A stretch of 64,000 bases of DNA from Leptodactylus fallax (lineage: Eukaryota > Chordata > Amphibia > Anura > Leptodactylidae), in contig CAMRHE010000132.1 of the NCBI GenBank assembly GCA_947044405.1, positions 4,572,001-4,636,000 of the forward strand, read 5' to 3'. The notes beneath the pieces are model-generated. The model was not told the origin of the DNA and did no database searches. It saw only the letters and a list, made by a program, of their open reading frames with translations. The translations under genes were made by a program, and so were the position numbers. This document shows, in pieces, positions 1 through 10,985 of the stretch (positions are counted from its first letter, which is position 1; each line of letters begins with the position of its first letter).

Positions 1-1
1 T

Positions 2-601
2 CCAGAAGAGTATTGGGAGAATGTCATATGGTCAGATGAAACCAAAGTAGAACTGTTTGGTAGAAACACAACTCGTCGTGTTTGGAAGAGAGTGAATGCT
101 GAGTTGCATCCAAAGAACACCATACCTACTGTGAAGCATGGGGGTGGCAACATCATGCTTTGGGGCTGTTTCTCTGCAAAGGGACCAGGACGACTGATCC
201 GTGTACATGAAAGAATGAATGGGGCCATGTATGGTGAGATTTTGAGTGCAAACCTCCTTCCATCAGCAAGGGCATTGAAGATGAAACGTGGCTGGGTCTC
301 TCAGCATGACAATGATCCCAAGCACACCGCCAGGGCAATGAAGGAGTGGCTTCGTAAGAAGCATTTCAAGATCATGGTGTGGCCTAGCCAGTCTCCAGAT
401 CTCAACCCCATGGGAAACCTTTGGAGGGAGTTGAAAGTCCGTTCTGTCCAGCGACAGCCCCAAAACATCACTGCTCTAGAGGAGATCTGCATGGAGGAAT
501 GGGCCAACATACCAGCAACAGTGTGTGCCAACCTTGTGAAGACTTACAGAAAACATTTGACCTCTGTCATTGCCAACAAAGGATATATAACAAAGTATTG
601 A
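2..601 (+). pseudogene. Tc1-like transposase, 3' part, catalytically dead copy
   Basis: The frame is open from base 2 to a TGA at 599-601 and encodes about the last 199 residues of a Tc1/mariner DDE transposase. The first catalytic Asp is in WSDETK and the second in QHDNDPKH. The third catalytic position, Glu in the family motif NPIENLW, reads NPMGNLW here (GGA at 413-415), so this copy cannot be catalytic. It is a close relative of the complete element at 38407-39969, differing at only a few dozen positions over 600 bases. The homology stops just after the stop codon, so the 3' non-coding part and terminal inverted repeat are missing. The 5' part lies outside the window. Confidence 0.9.
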
Positions 602-720
602 AGTATGAAGTATGTTCACACAGTAGAATTTGGCACTGATTCTGCTTCAAAATCTTTGGTAGATTTCATTTTGAGTCTGCATCCCTCTTCATTTGGACTA
701 TGGGGTTGATCAGCCACATA
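602..720. repeat. Fragment of frog interspersed repeat
   Basis: The transposase homology breaks off here in a short stutter of aagtat units and is followed by AT-rich sequence (cacagtagaatttggc...) of a kind I associate with dispersed frog MITE ends. No coding potential is visible. Confidence 0.3.
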
Positions 721-740
721 ATCAGTGGCGCAAGACACTG

Positions 741-1025
741 AGGCTAGGTTCACATCTGTGTTCAGCCTTCTGTTCAGGGAATCCGCTTGGGGACCACCCC
801 GAACGGAAAGCTAATCCGCATAAAAAAGTGGTTACCTTAGGAAACCCACGGACCCCATAGACTATAATGTGGTCCGCGTGGTTTCCATTCGGTTTCCGCC
901 CGTAAAGGACGAAATATTCGGAGAGAAAAGCGCTGCTTGCAGCTCTTTTCTCTCCGCATTTTTCATGCGGAGAGGGGAATGGAATCCCCGTACGGAGTAC
1001 AAGCACAGATGTGAACCGAACTTAA
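741..1025. mobile_element. MITE with GGTTCACATCTG termini
   Basis: Inverted termini are visible: aggctaggttcacatctgtg on the left against cacagatgtgaaccgaactt on the right. The interior carries a second hairpin of GCATGAAAAATGCGGAGAG-type sequence. Non-autonomous, no coding. ORFs across it on the - strand are by-products of the palindromic structure. Related termini occur at 18951-19177. Confidence 0.7.
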
Positions 1026-1289
1026 GCTGATCAGCTCCATTCATCTGTAATCAATCACAGGGTGAAAGTTGTGGCCTCTGCTGGAAGTTGGAGGGCCGGA
1101 AAATGAAGAATCAGGAGCCAGCAACATTAAAGAAACCACTGGTAGCAGCTGCTATGGGGCCTAACTACTAAGGGGGCCCATTTCTACTGAGATCTAAGGG
1201 TGCTCTTAATGATAACTATAGATGATGGAGAGTCATATGCAAAACTGAATGTACCTCCATTACTTTACTTCTGTATCTGACATCATTAT

Positions 1290-1997
1290 AACAACTTTCT
1301 TAATATGTTTTGATGTCACAGTGTACACAGTCATCATTTTGTGTTTTCATTACCCCTATACTATGATGTCATACTAGAGGGCGTTATCCCGGTAATGTAG
1401 CACCACTGTGTATAATATCGCTGTACTGTGACATCATTATGTTATTATTCTTGTACAGTGACATTACTGTGTACATTGTCCTAGTACAGTGACATAACTG
1501 TGTATATAATCCCTGTACTGTGACATTACTGTGGTTATCTCAGTACTGTGAAATCATTGTGTTATTATCCCTGTACTGTAACATCAGTCTGTGCATTATC
1601 CTGGTATTGAGACATCACTGTGTATATTATCTCTGTTCTGTGATGTCATTGTGTGCATTATCCTGGTATTATCACATCACTGTGTATAGTATCTCTCTAC
1701 TGTGATGTCATTATATTAATTATCCTCCTATTGTGACTTCACTGTGTATATTATCTCAGCACTATGACATCATTGTGTTATTATCCCTGTACTGTGAGAT
1801 CGCTCTGTGCATTATCCTGGTATTGTGACATCACTGTGTATATTATCTCTGTACTGTGATAACACTGTGTGCATTATCCTGGTATTGTGACATCACTGTG
1901 TATATTATCTCTGTACTGTGATGTCGCTGTGTGCATTATCCTGGTGTTGTGACATCACTGTGTATATTATCTCTGTACTGTGATATCACTGTGTGCA
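1290..1997. repeat. Minisatellite, 62-bp unit (two 31-bp halves), left block
   Basis: Repeats of the theme ctgtactgtgacatcactgt / gtgcattatcctggtattgt. The motif cattatcctgg recurs at 1810, 1872 and 1934, giving a 62-bp period built of two diverged 31-bp halves. Older units at the left are more diverged. The array resumes at 3562, on the other side of an inserted MITE. Confidence 0.85.
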
Positions 1998-2068
1998 TTA
2001 AAGGGGTATTCTCGTCTCAAGGATCCTATCTATACTGCTAGCTTATGTAAATTGAAGAGTTTTCCTAA

Positions 2069-2098
2069 ATAATAATAATAATAATAATAATAATAGTC
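2069..2098. repeat. (AAT)n tract, 3' tail of the LINE fragment
   Basis: About nine aat units mark the 3' end of the minus-strand LINE insertion. Simple-repeat tails of this kind are usual for L2/CR1-like retroposons. Confidence 0.7.
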
Positions 2099-3142
2099 CT
2101 TTAATAGTCCCACAGTGGGGAAATTCAGTGTGTTACAGCAGCAAAGATAAGATAAGATAAGCAGATACAAATACAAATACAACATGTACAGGAATGTTCC
2201 AAGGTGAGAGGCACTACATTAATAGCAGACAGACAGATAGGACGTAGCGGGGGGGGGGGGGGATTTAACAGGCAGAGAGATATTTCAGTTCTCTGTATGT
2301 AATGATCTCCGCTTAGGTCGGTGTTGGTTGTACAGCCTAACCGCGGTGGGGAGGAAAGACTTCCGATAGCGCTCTTTCTCACACCTAGGGTGGAGCAGTC
2401 GGTCACTGACAGTACTGCCCAGCGCAATCACAGTCTCATGCATGGGATGGGAGTTATTCTCCCACATGAAGCTCACCACGGACAGTATCCTTCTGTCACC
2501 CACCACCTGCACTGGGTCCAGTGGGCTCCCCAGGACAGAGCTGGCCCTTCTAATCAGCTTGTCAAGTTTATTTCTGTCCCTGGTTGATATACTGCTCCCC
2601 CAGCAGGCCACTCCAAAGAAGATGGCTGATGCCACTACCGAGTTGAAGAAAGTCCTAAGAAGTGCCCCCCAAATTCCAAAGGCTCTCAGCTTCCTAAGCA
2701 GGTAGAGCCTGCTGTGGCCCTTCCTGTACAGGGCCTCCATATGATCTGCCCACTCCAGCTTATTATTAAGGAGCAGACCCAGGTACTTATAGGTGTTCAC
2801 AATCTCGATGCCCGTCCCCAGGATGTCCACTGGTTTTGGAGGGCATCTGCCTTTACGGAAGTCCACCACCATCTCCTTGGTCTTCCCCGCGTTAATCTTC
2901 AGGTGGGTCTGGTGGCATCAGTCCACAAAAAACCGGTTCAGTTCTCTGTACTTCCTGTCATCATCGTCTGTGATGAGACCCACTATTGTAGAGTCGTCAG
3001 AATACTTCTGTAGGTAGCAGCTGGATGAGTTGCACCTAAAATCAGCAGTGTACAGTGTGAAGAGGAAAGGGGCGAGAACCGTACCCTGAGGTGCCCCCGT
3101 ATTACAGATCACGGTACCTGACACACAGTCTTGGGCTCTCAC
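2099..3142 (-). pseudogene. 5'-truncated non-LTR retrotransposon, reverse transcriptase C-terminal part
   Basis: On the - strand one frame from about 3142 to 2285 encodes the end of a LINE reverse transcriptase. Visible are TGAPQGTVLAPFLFTLYTAD, the catalytic YSDDST (variant of F/YxDD), NTYKYLG and a C-terminal region ending RRSLHTEN. One in-frame TGA (where Trp would fit, near 2908) separates the two open segments. The downstream part carries AACACACTGAATTTCCCC and ends in the AAT tail. The 5' end is truncated, as is usual for LINE copies. It is an L2/CR1/jockey-like element by motif; the exact family is uncertain. A second, shorter copy of the same family lies at 16099-16561. Confidence 0.85.
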
Positions 3143-3561
3143 GTATATTTCTTTAGCAATGCTGCTTTGCTTTCCTGCTATGTGAAATTATATCTCCCAT
3201 TGTTTACACAGCATTTCCATAGAGTTGGACCTGTATGATAAGCAGGACAAGTGATGTCACTCACTGCTCTTAGTTATCTACAGCTCTGCATTTCAGCTAA
3301 TTGCAGTTTGCTGATAAAGCCCTGTCTGTTATCTCTCTGTGTAAGCACACAGATAACACTGAGTTCCTTCTCTAGAAGCATGTGCGTATTATTTGATCTG
3401 CATTTATATTAGATTTCTAGTAGTCATAATAAGTATTGTGATATTTTATAGTGTCCTGTTCAGCAAGCTGGGGGGAGGTGGCTTTGATTTGAATACAGGA
3501 AGTGAGAAGAAGAAACAGCAGGTAAAGCTGCTCAAACAGGGAGATGGGAAAACCCCTTTAA

Positions 3562-3690
3562 CCTGGTACTGTTACATCAGTATGTAAATTATTCCTGTAA
3601 TGTGGCATTACTGCATACATTGTGCTGGTACTGTGACATTACAGTGCACCTACATATCTGTACTGTATCCCTGTGTGTTAAATAGACCAA
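3562..3690. repeat. Minisatellite, right block
   Basis: Continuation of the 62-bp minisatellite (cctggtactgttacatcagt, gtaatgtggcattactgcat, tggtactgtgacattacagt) after the MITE, in diverged units. It shows that the MITE landed inside the array. Confidence 0.7.
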
Positions 3691-5933
3691 AATAGTCATA
3701 CACATTTCAGTGACATTATATAGATACCTGTGTCTGATCTGTGTTTATGGAGACCACTTGTGTGTCTTCAGCAATGCTGTGACTTGTAGACATTTCTATG
3801 TGGTACATGCGCCCCCTGTATTGACTTGGAGATAGCTTCATCCTTCCTGTCGAACAGCCTTGAATGCAGAATTTACATCATCAGAATGAATAAAGGAGAA
3901 AAAGACGTCTGAAATAGAAACATACAGTCATTAGGTCACATTAGTTCAGACGCTAGACAGTGTAAATTTATCACAATGGCTCAGGTAATATGAGAAATCA
4001 TGTGCATAGACTGTCCAAAAGTTTACGCCAACCATTGGTTAGCCTAGTTTGTGCCAAAATTTTAATCCAAAGTTTTAACAAAAATGTTGAGTTCATGCCA
4101 CCTACCTTTACAATAAGCCACACCCACGTCATGTAAATGACCTGAAACTAGATGTAGCATTTTGCTCCAGAAATGCAAAATCCAAATTTTGTCTCATTTT
4201 ATAGCATATTCTAGGAGTAAACACATTTGTAAATCTGCCCCAATGTCTTTAATTAAATAAAGCTAAAGTACATAATAGTTTGTGTATTTTTATTAATATA
4301 TATTTCATTACATTATTTAATATTTTATAAATAAAAATGTTATATATTTATATGTTATTATATATTTTATTTATAAATATTTTACATTTTTATTATTAGA
4401 TAGTATTACTCTTTGTAATAAGAAATAACAAACCAGTTCTTCCCATCAGAGAGTGGAGCAGGTTATTTGCAGATACTGTAACACTTTGCTTAAAAAGCAA
4501 ACAACAGAACATATGATGGTCAACCCTTATAGGTTAAGGCTAAGACCCCACATTGCCTTATGTAGTAGAAAAAAATGCTGCATTTTACATTACCAGCAAT
4601 GTGATTGAGCTTCTCATCCACACATTTCAGAAAAAAAGAGCTGCCGAAAAGCTACATAATATACTGTAAGATAGAAAATTGTATTTCCTAATGGTCAGTT
4701 AATGGTTAATTATCAAATTTCCTCTTGAGATATAAAGTTACTTTGCCTACCAATGTCTGCCTATATATATGTAGTACAGCTGCAAACAGATTCCCCAATA
4801 TGCACTGAACACTGATGTATTGTGATGTCATCAGACAGAACACTGGACCTAGTATTTCACATAGAACTTCTGTAGGGCAGTAATGTTAACTAGTGTGTAC
4901 TGTCAGTGTCGGACTGAGATTCCTTGGGCACACCAGATAAAATGACAACTCCTAGGATATAGACCATGGATCCTATTGAAATCTGGGTGTCTTCTGCTGT
5001 TTCATTATTGTGTTAGGGTCTGGGCCCAATAGAGGCTCTTCTGGTACTCTGGTCAGCCAGTTTGGCACTGTGTACTGTTATACTGTAATTGATTGACATG
5101 AAGATGGTCTCATATACTTCAACTGATGATGTCATTGCTGGTCATATATTTCACATCATATGGAATTGTGATATCACTGCATGATGTCTTAATTACTGTG
5201 ACCCTATATAACTTGGGGGTTCAGGAGCAACTGCAGATCCTAACAAGTGCTTTTGTGAGGAACCCAAAACACATCATTTATGAGGGCAATTGATTACCCT
5301 TTTTTATGTGTTTGCTTAGAATTCGGCTCTGATAATACAGGTGTTTAACATTACAGTTAATGAGTAAAATAAATAGCTGCAGCACACTTTAACTTAACTT
5401 GTTTCAATGGCTTTTGTTGTGTGAGATCACAATGCAGCAAGTTATCAGATTTAAGTAAAAGTCTACAATATATGTATACACTATGAATACTACATGCCAT
5501 TATACTTTACTATGCCCCAAAGTGTTTGTTTTTTTCAGCTGTGATTACTAATGTACTACTTCACCCTCTTAACTACTGTACTACTTGGTTAGACTATGGA
5601 AAAACTCATATAAAAGAATGGCCAGGTATACATTTGCAGATAGATGTATACATAAGAGACATATACACTAGGTGGCACTAGAGCACAATAAAAATGCACT
5701 GGCAAGCCTAACACTATAACTTCTGGTAAATGGATGTTACTAATATAAGAACAGTCACACTAGTAATAAAAATACCCACATCCATTTCTTGTAAACAGAC
5801 ATTGTTTTAAATTACTGCAAAATGTATATTCATGTGCATGATATAGAATGAATATGCCAGGTTCAAGATTCAATAAATTTTCTATTCTCATCCACTATTA
5901 TTATTACTATTCCTTAGCGCAATACAATCAGAA
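3691..5933. other. Non-coding AT-rich stretch with repeat remnants
   Basis: No coding exon or RNA gene is seen. It contains a strongly AT-rich low-complexity patch at about 4255-4410 and a half-copy of a hAT-like MITE terminus (ttaaggctaagaccccacat) at about 4535-4700. The remainder looks like eroded or unique intergenic sequence. Confidence 0.5.
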
Positions 5934-6325
5934 TTAAAGGGGTTGTCCAGCCCCAAGTCAAATTTTCATACACAGGAAAGGTCATCAGTATGTGATCTGT
6001 CGGGCTTCTACACCTTGACCCTACAAAGATCATCTGTTCTAGCAGCCTTCAGTTGCCAGAAGCTGCTAATGGATGGGCAGCACCACTCCTGTACAAGTAA
6101 TAGGAGCAGCACTGCAGTTCACCGGAAGCACCGCTGTGCCGCTACTATTACTTGAATAGGTTTAGTACTGTACGTGCCGCCTGTCCACTAGCAGCTTCTG
6201 CTACCCAGAGGCTGGTAGAACGGATGGTCTGAATGTCAGGCCCCAACAGATCACATACTGATGACCTATCCTGTGGATAGGTCATCAGCATGAAAATTCG
6301 ATTCAAGGCCAGAAAACCCCTTTTA
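5934..6325. mobile_element. TTAA-type MITE, AAAGGGGTTGTCCAG family
   Basis: Left end TTAAAGGGGTTGTCCAGCCC followed by caaattttcatac; right end gcatgaaaattcgattcaag then ccagaaaacccctttta. The inverted ends and internal inverted pair (ggtcatcagtatgtgatctg / cagatcacatactgatgacc) make a long foldback. The right TTAA is damaged. Other members are at 23206-23347, 23427-24030, 31894-32102 and 62432-62880. Confidence 0.8.
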
Positions 6326-6583
6326 GGCTAAAGCCCCATGTTGCGAAAACGCAGTGTTTTTGCCATTGTGGAAAAGCTGTGATTTCAAACATGTTTGCAT
6401 TTTTGAAAATGGCAGCATGTCAATTATATGTACAGTATAGGTATAATATGGCAGAAAGTTCACAGAGGAAAACTCTGCAGACTTTCTGTGAGAAACACTG
6501 CGGAAAAAAAGCGATGCATTTTCAACGCGTTTTTTCCTGCAGTGTATTTTGATGCGGCTCGCTACATGGGGCCTTAGCCTAAA
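6322..6583. mobile_element. hAT-like MITE, TTAGGCTAAAGCCCCATG termini
   Basis: Inverted termini ttaggctaaagccccatgtt and catggggccttagcctaaa. The interior (gaaaacgcagtg ... ggaaaaaaagcgatgcatttt) is also partly self-complementary. It abuts the preceding TTAA MITE directly. Non-coding. Confidence 0.7.
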
Positions 6584-7119
6584 GCAGATCTGTCATCAGA
6601 CTATTCTGCCCTATCTAAAATCATTATAATATGGCAAATGGTTTCTTCTGTTATTAAACGAAATTGTATAAAAATTTTTAGAAACAATCAGAGAATATAC
6701 CAGGCACCTTGTTGAGTCTGGTGTATTCATGAGGGAAACTCATAGATATTCGCCTAGGTACAAGGATGCGCCTAACTCATGATGACACACCACCTCTTTA
6801 TGAATGAAGCGCTGCATCCTGCATTGGTGCAGAGGTCTTGATGATGGGAGAGCAGACCTGATGCCACACTATCCTGCCCGCCCTTACATAGGACAGAATA
6901 GTCTGCTGACAGATATACATTTACCCCACTGTACAGATATTATACATACATACTTTGAAAGTGGCAAATGTGTGTATGTAATATGGAGTTCATCAGTGAT
7001 CTCTACTTCTTCTTCTGCTCCATAATGTGTACACTACTAGGCTGTATATTCCCTTTGTTTCTATGATACCGGTAAGATTACTTTTTCATCCATCCATGAA
7101 TTTGGGCCTCATTTACTAA

Positions 7120-7230
7120 GATTGTCCATAGTAACCAATCAGAGCACAGCTTTCATTTTACAAGCACAGTTTAACACATTAAAGCTGAGCTCTGATTGGT
7201 TGCTGTGGGCAACAAGGCTTTTTTTCTTTT
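7120..7230. repeat. Short inverted repeat with CCAAT cores
   Basis: gtaaccaatcagagcacagc and gctgagctctgattggttgc form inverted arms about 55 bp apart. This resembles the terminal part of a dispersed frog repeat. The surrounding 6584-7574 shows nothing else recognisable. Confidence 0.5.
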
Positions 7231-7574
7231 AGACAGCTTTGATAATTAATTTCAGTCTTAGGCCTTATTCACACATCAGTTTTCTGCATCAGTAAGTGTG
7301 AGCCATAACCAGGTGGAGACTACACAGAAATAAGGTATAATGGAAAGATTTGTATCTGTTCTGCGTTTTCGACCCACTCCTGATTTTGGCATGGCTCATA
7401 CAACTCATTGACTATACTTTCAAAGGACTGAAAAAAGGGACAAGACCTGTAGTGCACCGTGTGCAATTTAGGTATTGTAAACCCCACTACAGCCCTTACC
7501 ATTGGCTCCCATCCATGTCCTTTAAATGACTCCACACAATACTATGCCACTTTAGTGGCCCTGGAATGGGGAAA

Positions 7575-7585
7575 TAGATCTATTG

Positions 7586-7633
<48 letters not shown>
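7575..7633. repeat. (TATC)n microsatellite
   Basis: Uninterrupted tatc/gatc-type tetranucleotides, followed by an interspersed-repeat segment (catacctcccaattgtcccg at about 7720). Confidence 0.95.
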
Positions 7634-8040
7634 CATACTTACCAACTCTACCACACTACCTCGACTCCTGAAAGAGTGGGAAGATCTCCCAGGCCCAGCA
7701 AAATCAGTTAAATTTTCAGCATACCTCCCAATTGTCCCGGATTCAACGGGACAGTGCTGGCTTCCAGGTCCTGCCCTGGTCAGCAGGAGGTATGTCCTGG
7801 TTTCTGCAGATGAGTTGAATACTAGAATGGTGAAGCAGGGATCCATCTGCTCCCTGCTTCACCACTTGGCTCCTTGTCCAGAGTATGCTACAGGAGTAGT
7901 AGGCGCGGCAATGTAGTAATGTCACTTACATCGTGCCTGCAGCTCCCTGAAGCCACTGGAACTAGAGACAGGGTATAGAACAGCGGGGGAACGGGTGAGG
8001 TGAGTATTAGTTTTTTTTTTTTTTTTATGTTTGTTTGATT
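7634..8040. repeat. Interspersed repeat segment, no genes
   Basis: Contains gcatacctcccaattgtccc and a following ccgggattcaac-like stretch that I recognise only as a dispersed frog repeat, ending in a T-rich run at about 8012-8028. Class not determined. Confidence 0.35.
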
Positions 8041-8044
8041 CCAG

Positions 8045-8665
8045 AAGGTGACCTTAAACTGGGGCAGATGGAGGGGGATCTTAAACTATGGGGGTGTGTG
8101 GAGGGGGGCATTAAACTGGGGTCCAGCTGGACAGGGGACATTAAATTGTGGGAGACATTAAACTGTGGTGCAACTGAAGAAGGACTTCATACTGTGGGGC
8201 AACTGGAGGAGAAGCATTAAACTGTGGGGGCAACTGGTGGGAAACATTAAACTGTGGGGGCTACTGGAGAGGGGACATTAAAATGTGGGGGTTACTGGAG
8301 AGGGGACATTAAACTGTGGGAGCAACTGGAGAGAGGACATTAAACTGTGGGAGTAGATGGAGGGGGACATTAAAATGGAGGCAGCTAGAGGGGGACATTA
8401 AACTGGGGCATCTGGAGGCAGAACATTCAATTGTGGGGCAGCTGGAGGGGATATTAATCTGTGGGTGTAGCTGGAAGGGGACATTAAATTGGGGCAACTG
8501 GAAGGGGGAATTAAACTGTGGGGGTAGCTGGTGGGGGATATTATACTGTGAAGGTAGCTGGAGGGGGACATTAAATGGGGACATTAAACTGTGGGGGGTA
8601 GCTGGAGGTGGACATTAAACTGTCAGGGCAACTGAAAGGGAACATTATACTGTGAGGTATGTTAT
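8045..8665. repeat. Minisatellite, about 30-bp G-rich unit
   Basis: About twenty tandem copies of a unit like gggacattaaactgtggggg plus caactggagag, at spacings of 30-32 bp (for example actgtggggg at 8221 and 8251). Because the period is close to a multiple of three, meaningless ORFs run through it on both strands. Confidence 0.9.
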
Positions 8666-9079
8666 CAGGTCAGTGATTGGTCTCAGCTGTCATGAGAGCC
8701 CCACCACCTCCCACCTGGAGAGTCCTGCCACTGGAGGGAAAAAGGGACTAGGACTGTACAATAGAGTGCTGGGGATAGGTGAGTATGACTATCCTAGAAT
8801 TTCCTCTTTTCCTCTTATTATTATTATTGGTGATTTTTATTTTTAACACAGTTTTTGAATTTACAGCTGGAACATAAATTTGTTTCACTTGTAAATTTAG
8901 AAAACCTCACCAAAAACCACATCAAAGCTGCATGCCTTTTTTCCCAATATAGTTTTAATACAATTGTAAATGCATCGCAACTGCACCATGTGAATGAACC
9001 CTTTGTGGAACCTGGAGAAAGCTACACATTCCTGTACTTCCAACCTAGAAAATATCAAAATTCACTTTTCAGCATCACC

Positions 9080-9350
9080 AGGCTCCTTAGTGGCCCAACA
9101 CTTTATTATGCTCCCCAGTGGCCCCCAGACAGCCAGTAATGTCTCCAAGGGCTCCCATACACCTATTACTGCTTCCTAGTTGTTCCCAGAAGCATAAAAT
9201 GCTCCCCAGTGGCCCCCAGGAACACAAAAATGTACCCTAGTGGCCCACAGGCACATAATATTGCTCCCTAGTGGCCTCCAGACACATAATATTGCTCCCC
9301 AGGGGCCCCACAGGCACATAGTAGTGCTCCGCATTGGCCCCCAAGCACCT
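9080..9350. repeat. Minisatellite, about 31-bp unit
   Basis: The motif gctccccagtggcccccag recurs with ~31-bp spacing (about 9082, 9111, 9202, 9233, 9264, 9295, 9327), with diverged units between 9120 and 9200. The flanking sequence to 10248 shows only a short ggggccc-rich patch near 9490 and nothing coding. Confidence 0.85.
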
Positions 9351-10248
9351 AGTTGGGAATCACTGGTCTACAGTATATAAAAATAAACTGGGTGGTTTCT
9401 TAAATAATGTACCCTGTATATTATACTGATACATAGCCCGGTTGAGATTATATATATGATGAGTACATGCCTGTGCTAGGGTGAGCTGGGGGCCCATCTG
9501 GCTAAGGGCCCCACTGTGGATTCACCTATTTACCTGTGGGCCAGTTCAAGCCTTTTGTACAGAATGGAATTGTATGCTGTTTTCTTGCAGAAACAGAGCT
9601 ACATTATGCTGGGTTATGTGTGATATTGCACCTCAGATCTGAGCTACAAGACCACACACAACCCATGGACAGGAGTGATGCTACTGTGCAACAAAGCAGC
9701 CATATTTTAACTCCTTTAATGTAACGTTTAATATCTATTAATAATATATACTGTAGTATACCTGATATATCACACTGTATACAGTACATGTACTCCAAGT
9801 TAGAATGAAAGCCTTAGAGGGCTAGAATAATCTCAAGTAAACAAGCATCAGCGCAAGCGCGTTGTATATTCTCAGGGCAAAGTATTGACCTGTAAAACCA
9901 ATATTATATTTTCTGTGACTTTCATGCAGGGCAGTAATGAATGTACATGAATAAACACTGCGTGCCTACGGGTACACAGAAACCAATTAAAGGGAAAGCG
10001 TCCTACACATTCTCATACTCATTGAAACTGCCTGTAATTTTCTGCTCTATTACTGAGTATTTTATTACTTATCCTTTTTCTACAGCATGCCACACTTCTC
10101 ACACTTCATTACTTCTTATCTTGAACTTTCCTTTTCATCTCATCTATACCTTCCAGCCAGTTAACTTCTAACCCATATGTATATTAGGTGGTAAAGATTG
10201 TTATTGTAGCAGAATCCAAACAGGTAGCAAGGTTAGTTTAAGAAGGAG

Positions 10249-10985
10249 TTAAAGGAGTTTTCCGGCCCCGGCATTTTTCATACTTGTGACCAGTCCACAG
10301 GACTGATGGGGTCTGACACCCTGATTTTGCACCAATCAACTGATCCGCCTGCCTCTGATGGAAAGAACTGGAAGCAGTTATGCTACTATTTAGGAATAAG
10401 TACCGAGCTGCTTCCAGCTCTGTCTATCTGTCTATCTGATCAGTGGGATCTCCACAGATCAGCTAGTTGAAGATGCCAGGTAAGTGTGCGGCCTCCTCAG
10501 TGAATACCAAGGACCAACACCGTAGGGATTATGCTTGGTATTGCAGCTTTTCAGTCATTCAAAAGGGCTAAGCTACTGCTGTATCATGTGGCCAATGAAC
10601 CAGGAAGAGACCGCAGCTTTAAACAACTGATCTGTGGGGGTCCCAGATGTTGGACCTCCAGTGATCACATATTGATGATCAGTGGCGAAACAAAAGTCTT
10701 GTGGGCCCCGATGCAATCTTTTGTCCGGGGCCCCCTACCTCATCCCTATAGTGAATTCTTGATAGTGATGGTTACGGGTGCTAACGAGTTTAATCAACCT
10801 TAGTGTGGTTAGGGTAAGCTGTGGGTTTATGGGCCAGATGGAAGCTGCAATCTCAATACTGATGCCAGTGCTTATGGACCCCTAAGGCTCCTGGGCTCTG
10901 ATATGACTGCACCTTCTGCACCCCCTCTTGTTACGCCACTGTTGATGATCTATCATCAATATGTAAGTCCTGGAAAATCCTTTAA
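10249..10985. mobile_element. TTAA MITE carrying a nested hAT MITE
   Basis: Starts TTAAAGGAGTTTTCCGGCCC and ends cctggaaaatcctttaa, inverted termini flanked by TTAA. A second element (10680-10941) is inserted in it. Non-coding. Confidence 0.7.
10680..10941. mobile_element. hAT MITE with an exact 8-bp target duplication
   Basis: Termini CAGTGGCGAAAC and GTTACGCCACTG are inverted. The element is flanked on both sides by ttgatgat (10672-10679 and 10942-10949), the 8-bp duplication expected of hAT transposition. The interior is rich in ggccccc and has no transposase. A related end occurs near 19632-19700. Confidence 0.9.

Larger units (their letters stand above)
1998..3561. mobile_element. TTAA-flanked MITE, split by a LINE insertion
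   Basis: The left end is TTAA-AGGGGTATTCTCGTCTC and the right end GAGATGGGAAAACCCCTTTAA, i.e. inverted termini with a TTAA at each edge, as in piggyBac-type elements. The element body (1998-2068 and about 3142-3561) reads through once the internal LINE segment is ignored. It sits inside a minisatellite that continues on both sides. Confidence 0.7.

Noticed and set aside
722..1044. ORFs of 94 and 60 residues on the - strand
   Set aside because: They lie wholly inside the hairpin MITE at 741-1025 and resemble no protein.
1290..2000. Regularly spaced ~31-bp repeats that could suggest a CRISPR array
   Set aside because: The repeats are contiguous and diverge gradually, without unique spacers, and the DNA is vertebrate.
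8309..8618. Repeat-protein-like ORFs (e.g. QLPPQFN repeats)
   Set aside because: Frames through the ~30-bp minisatellite without any gene context.
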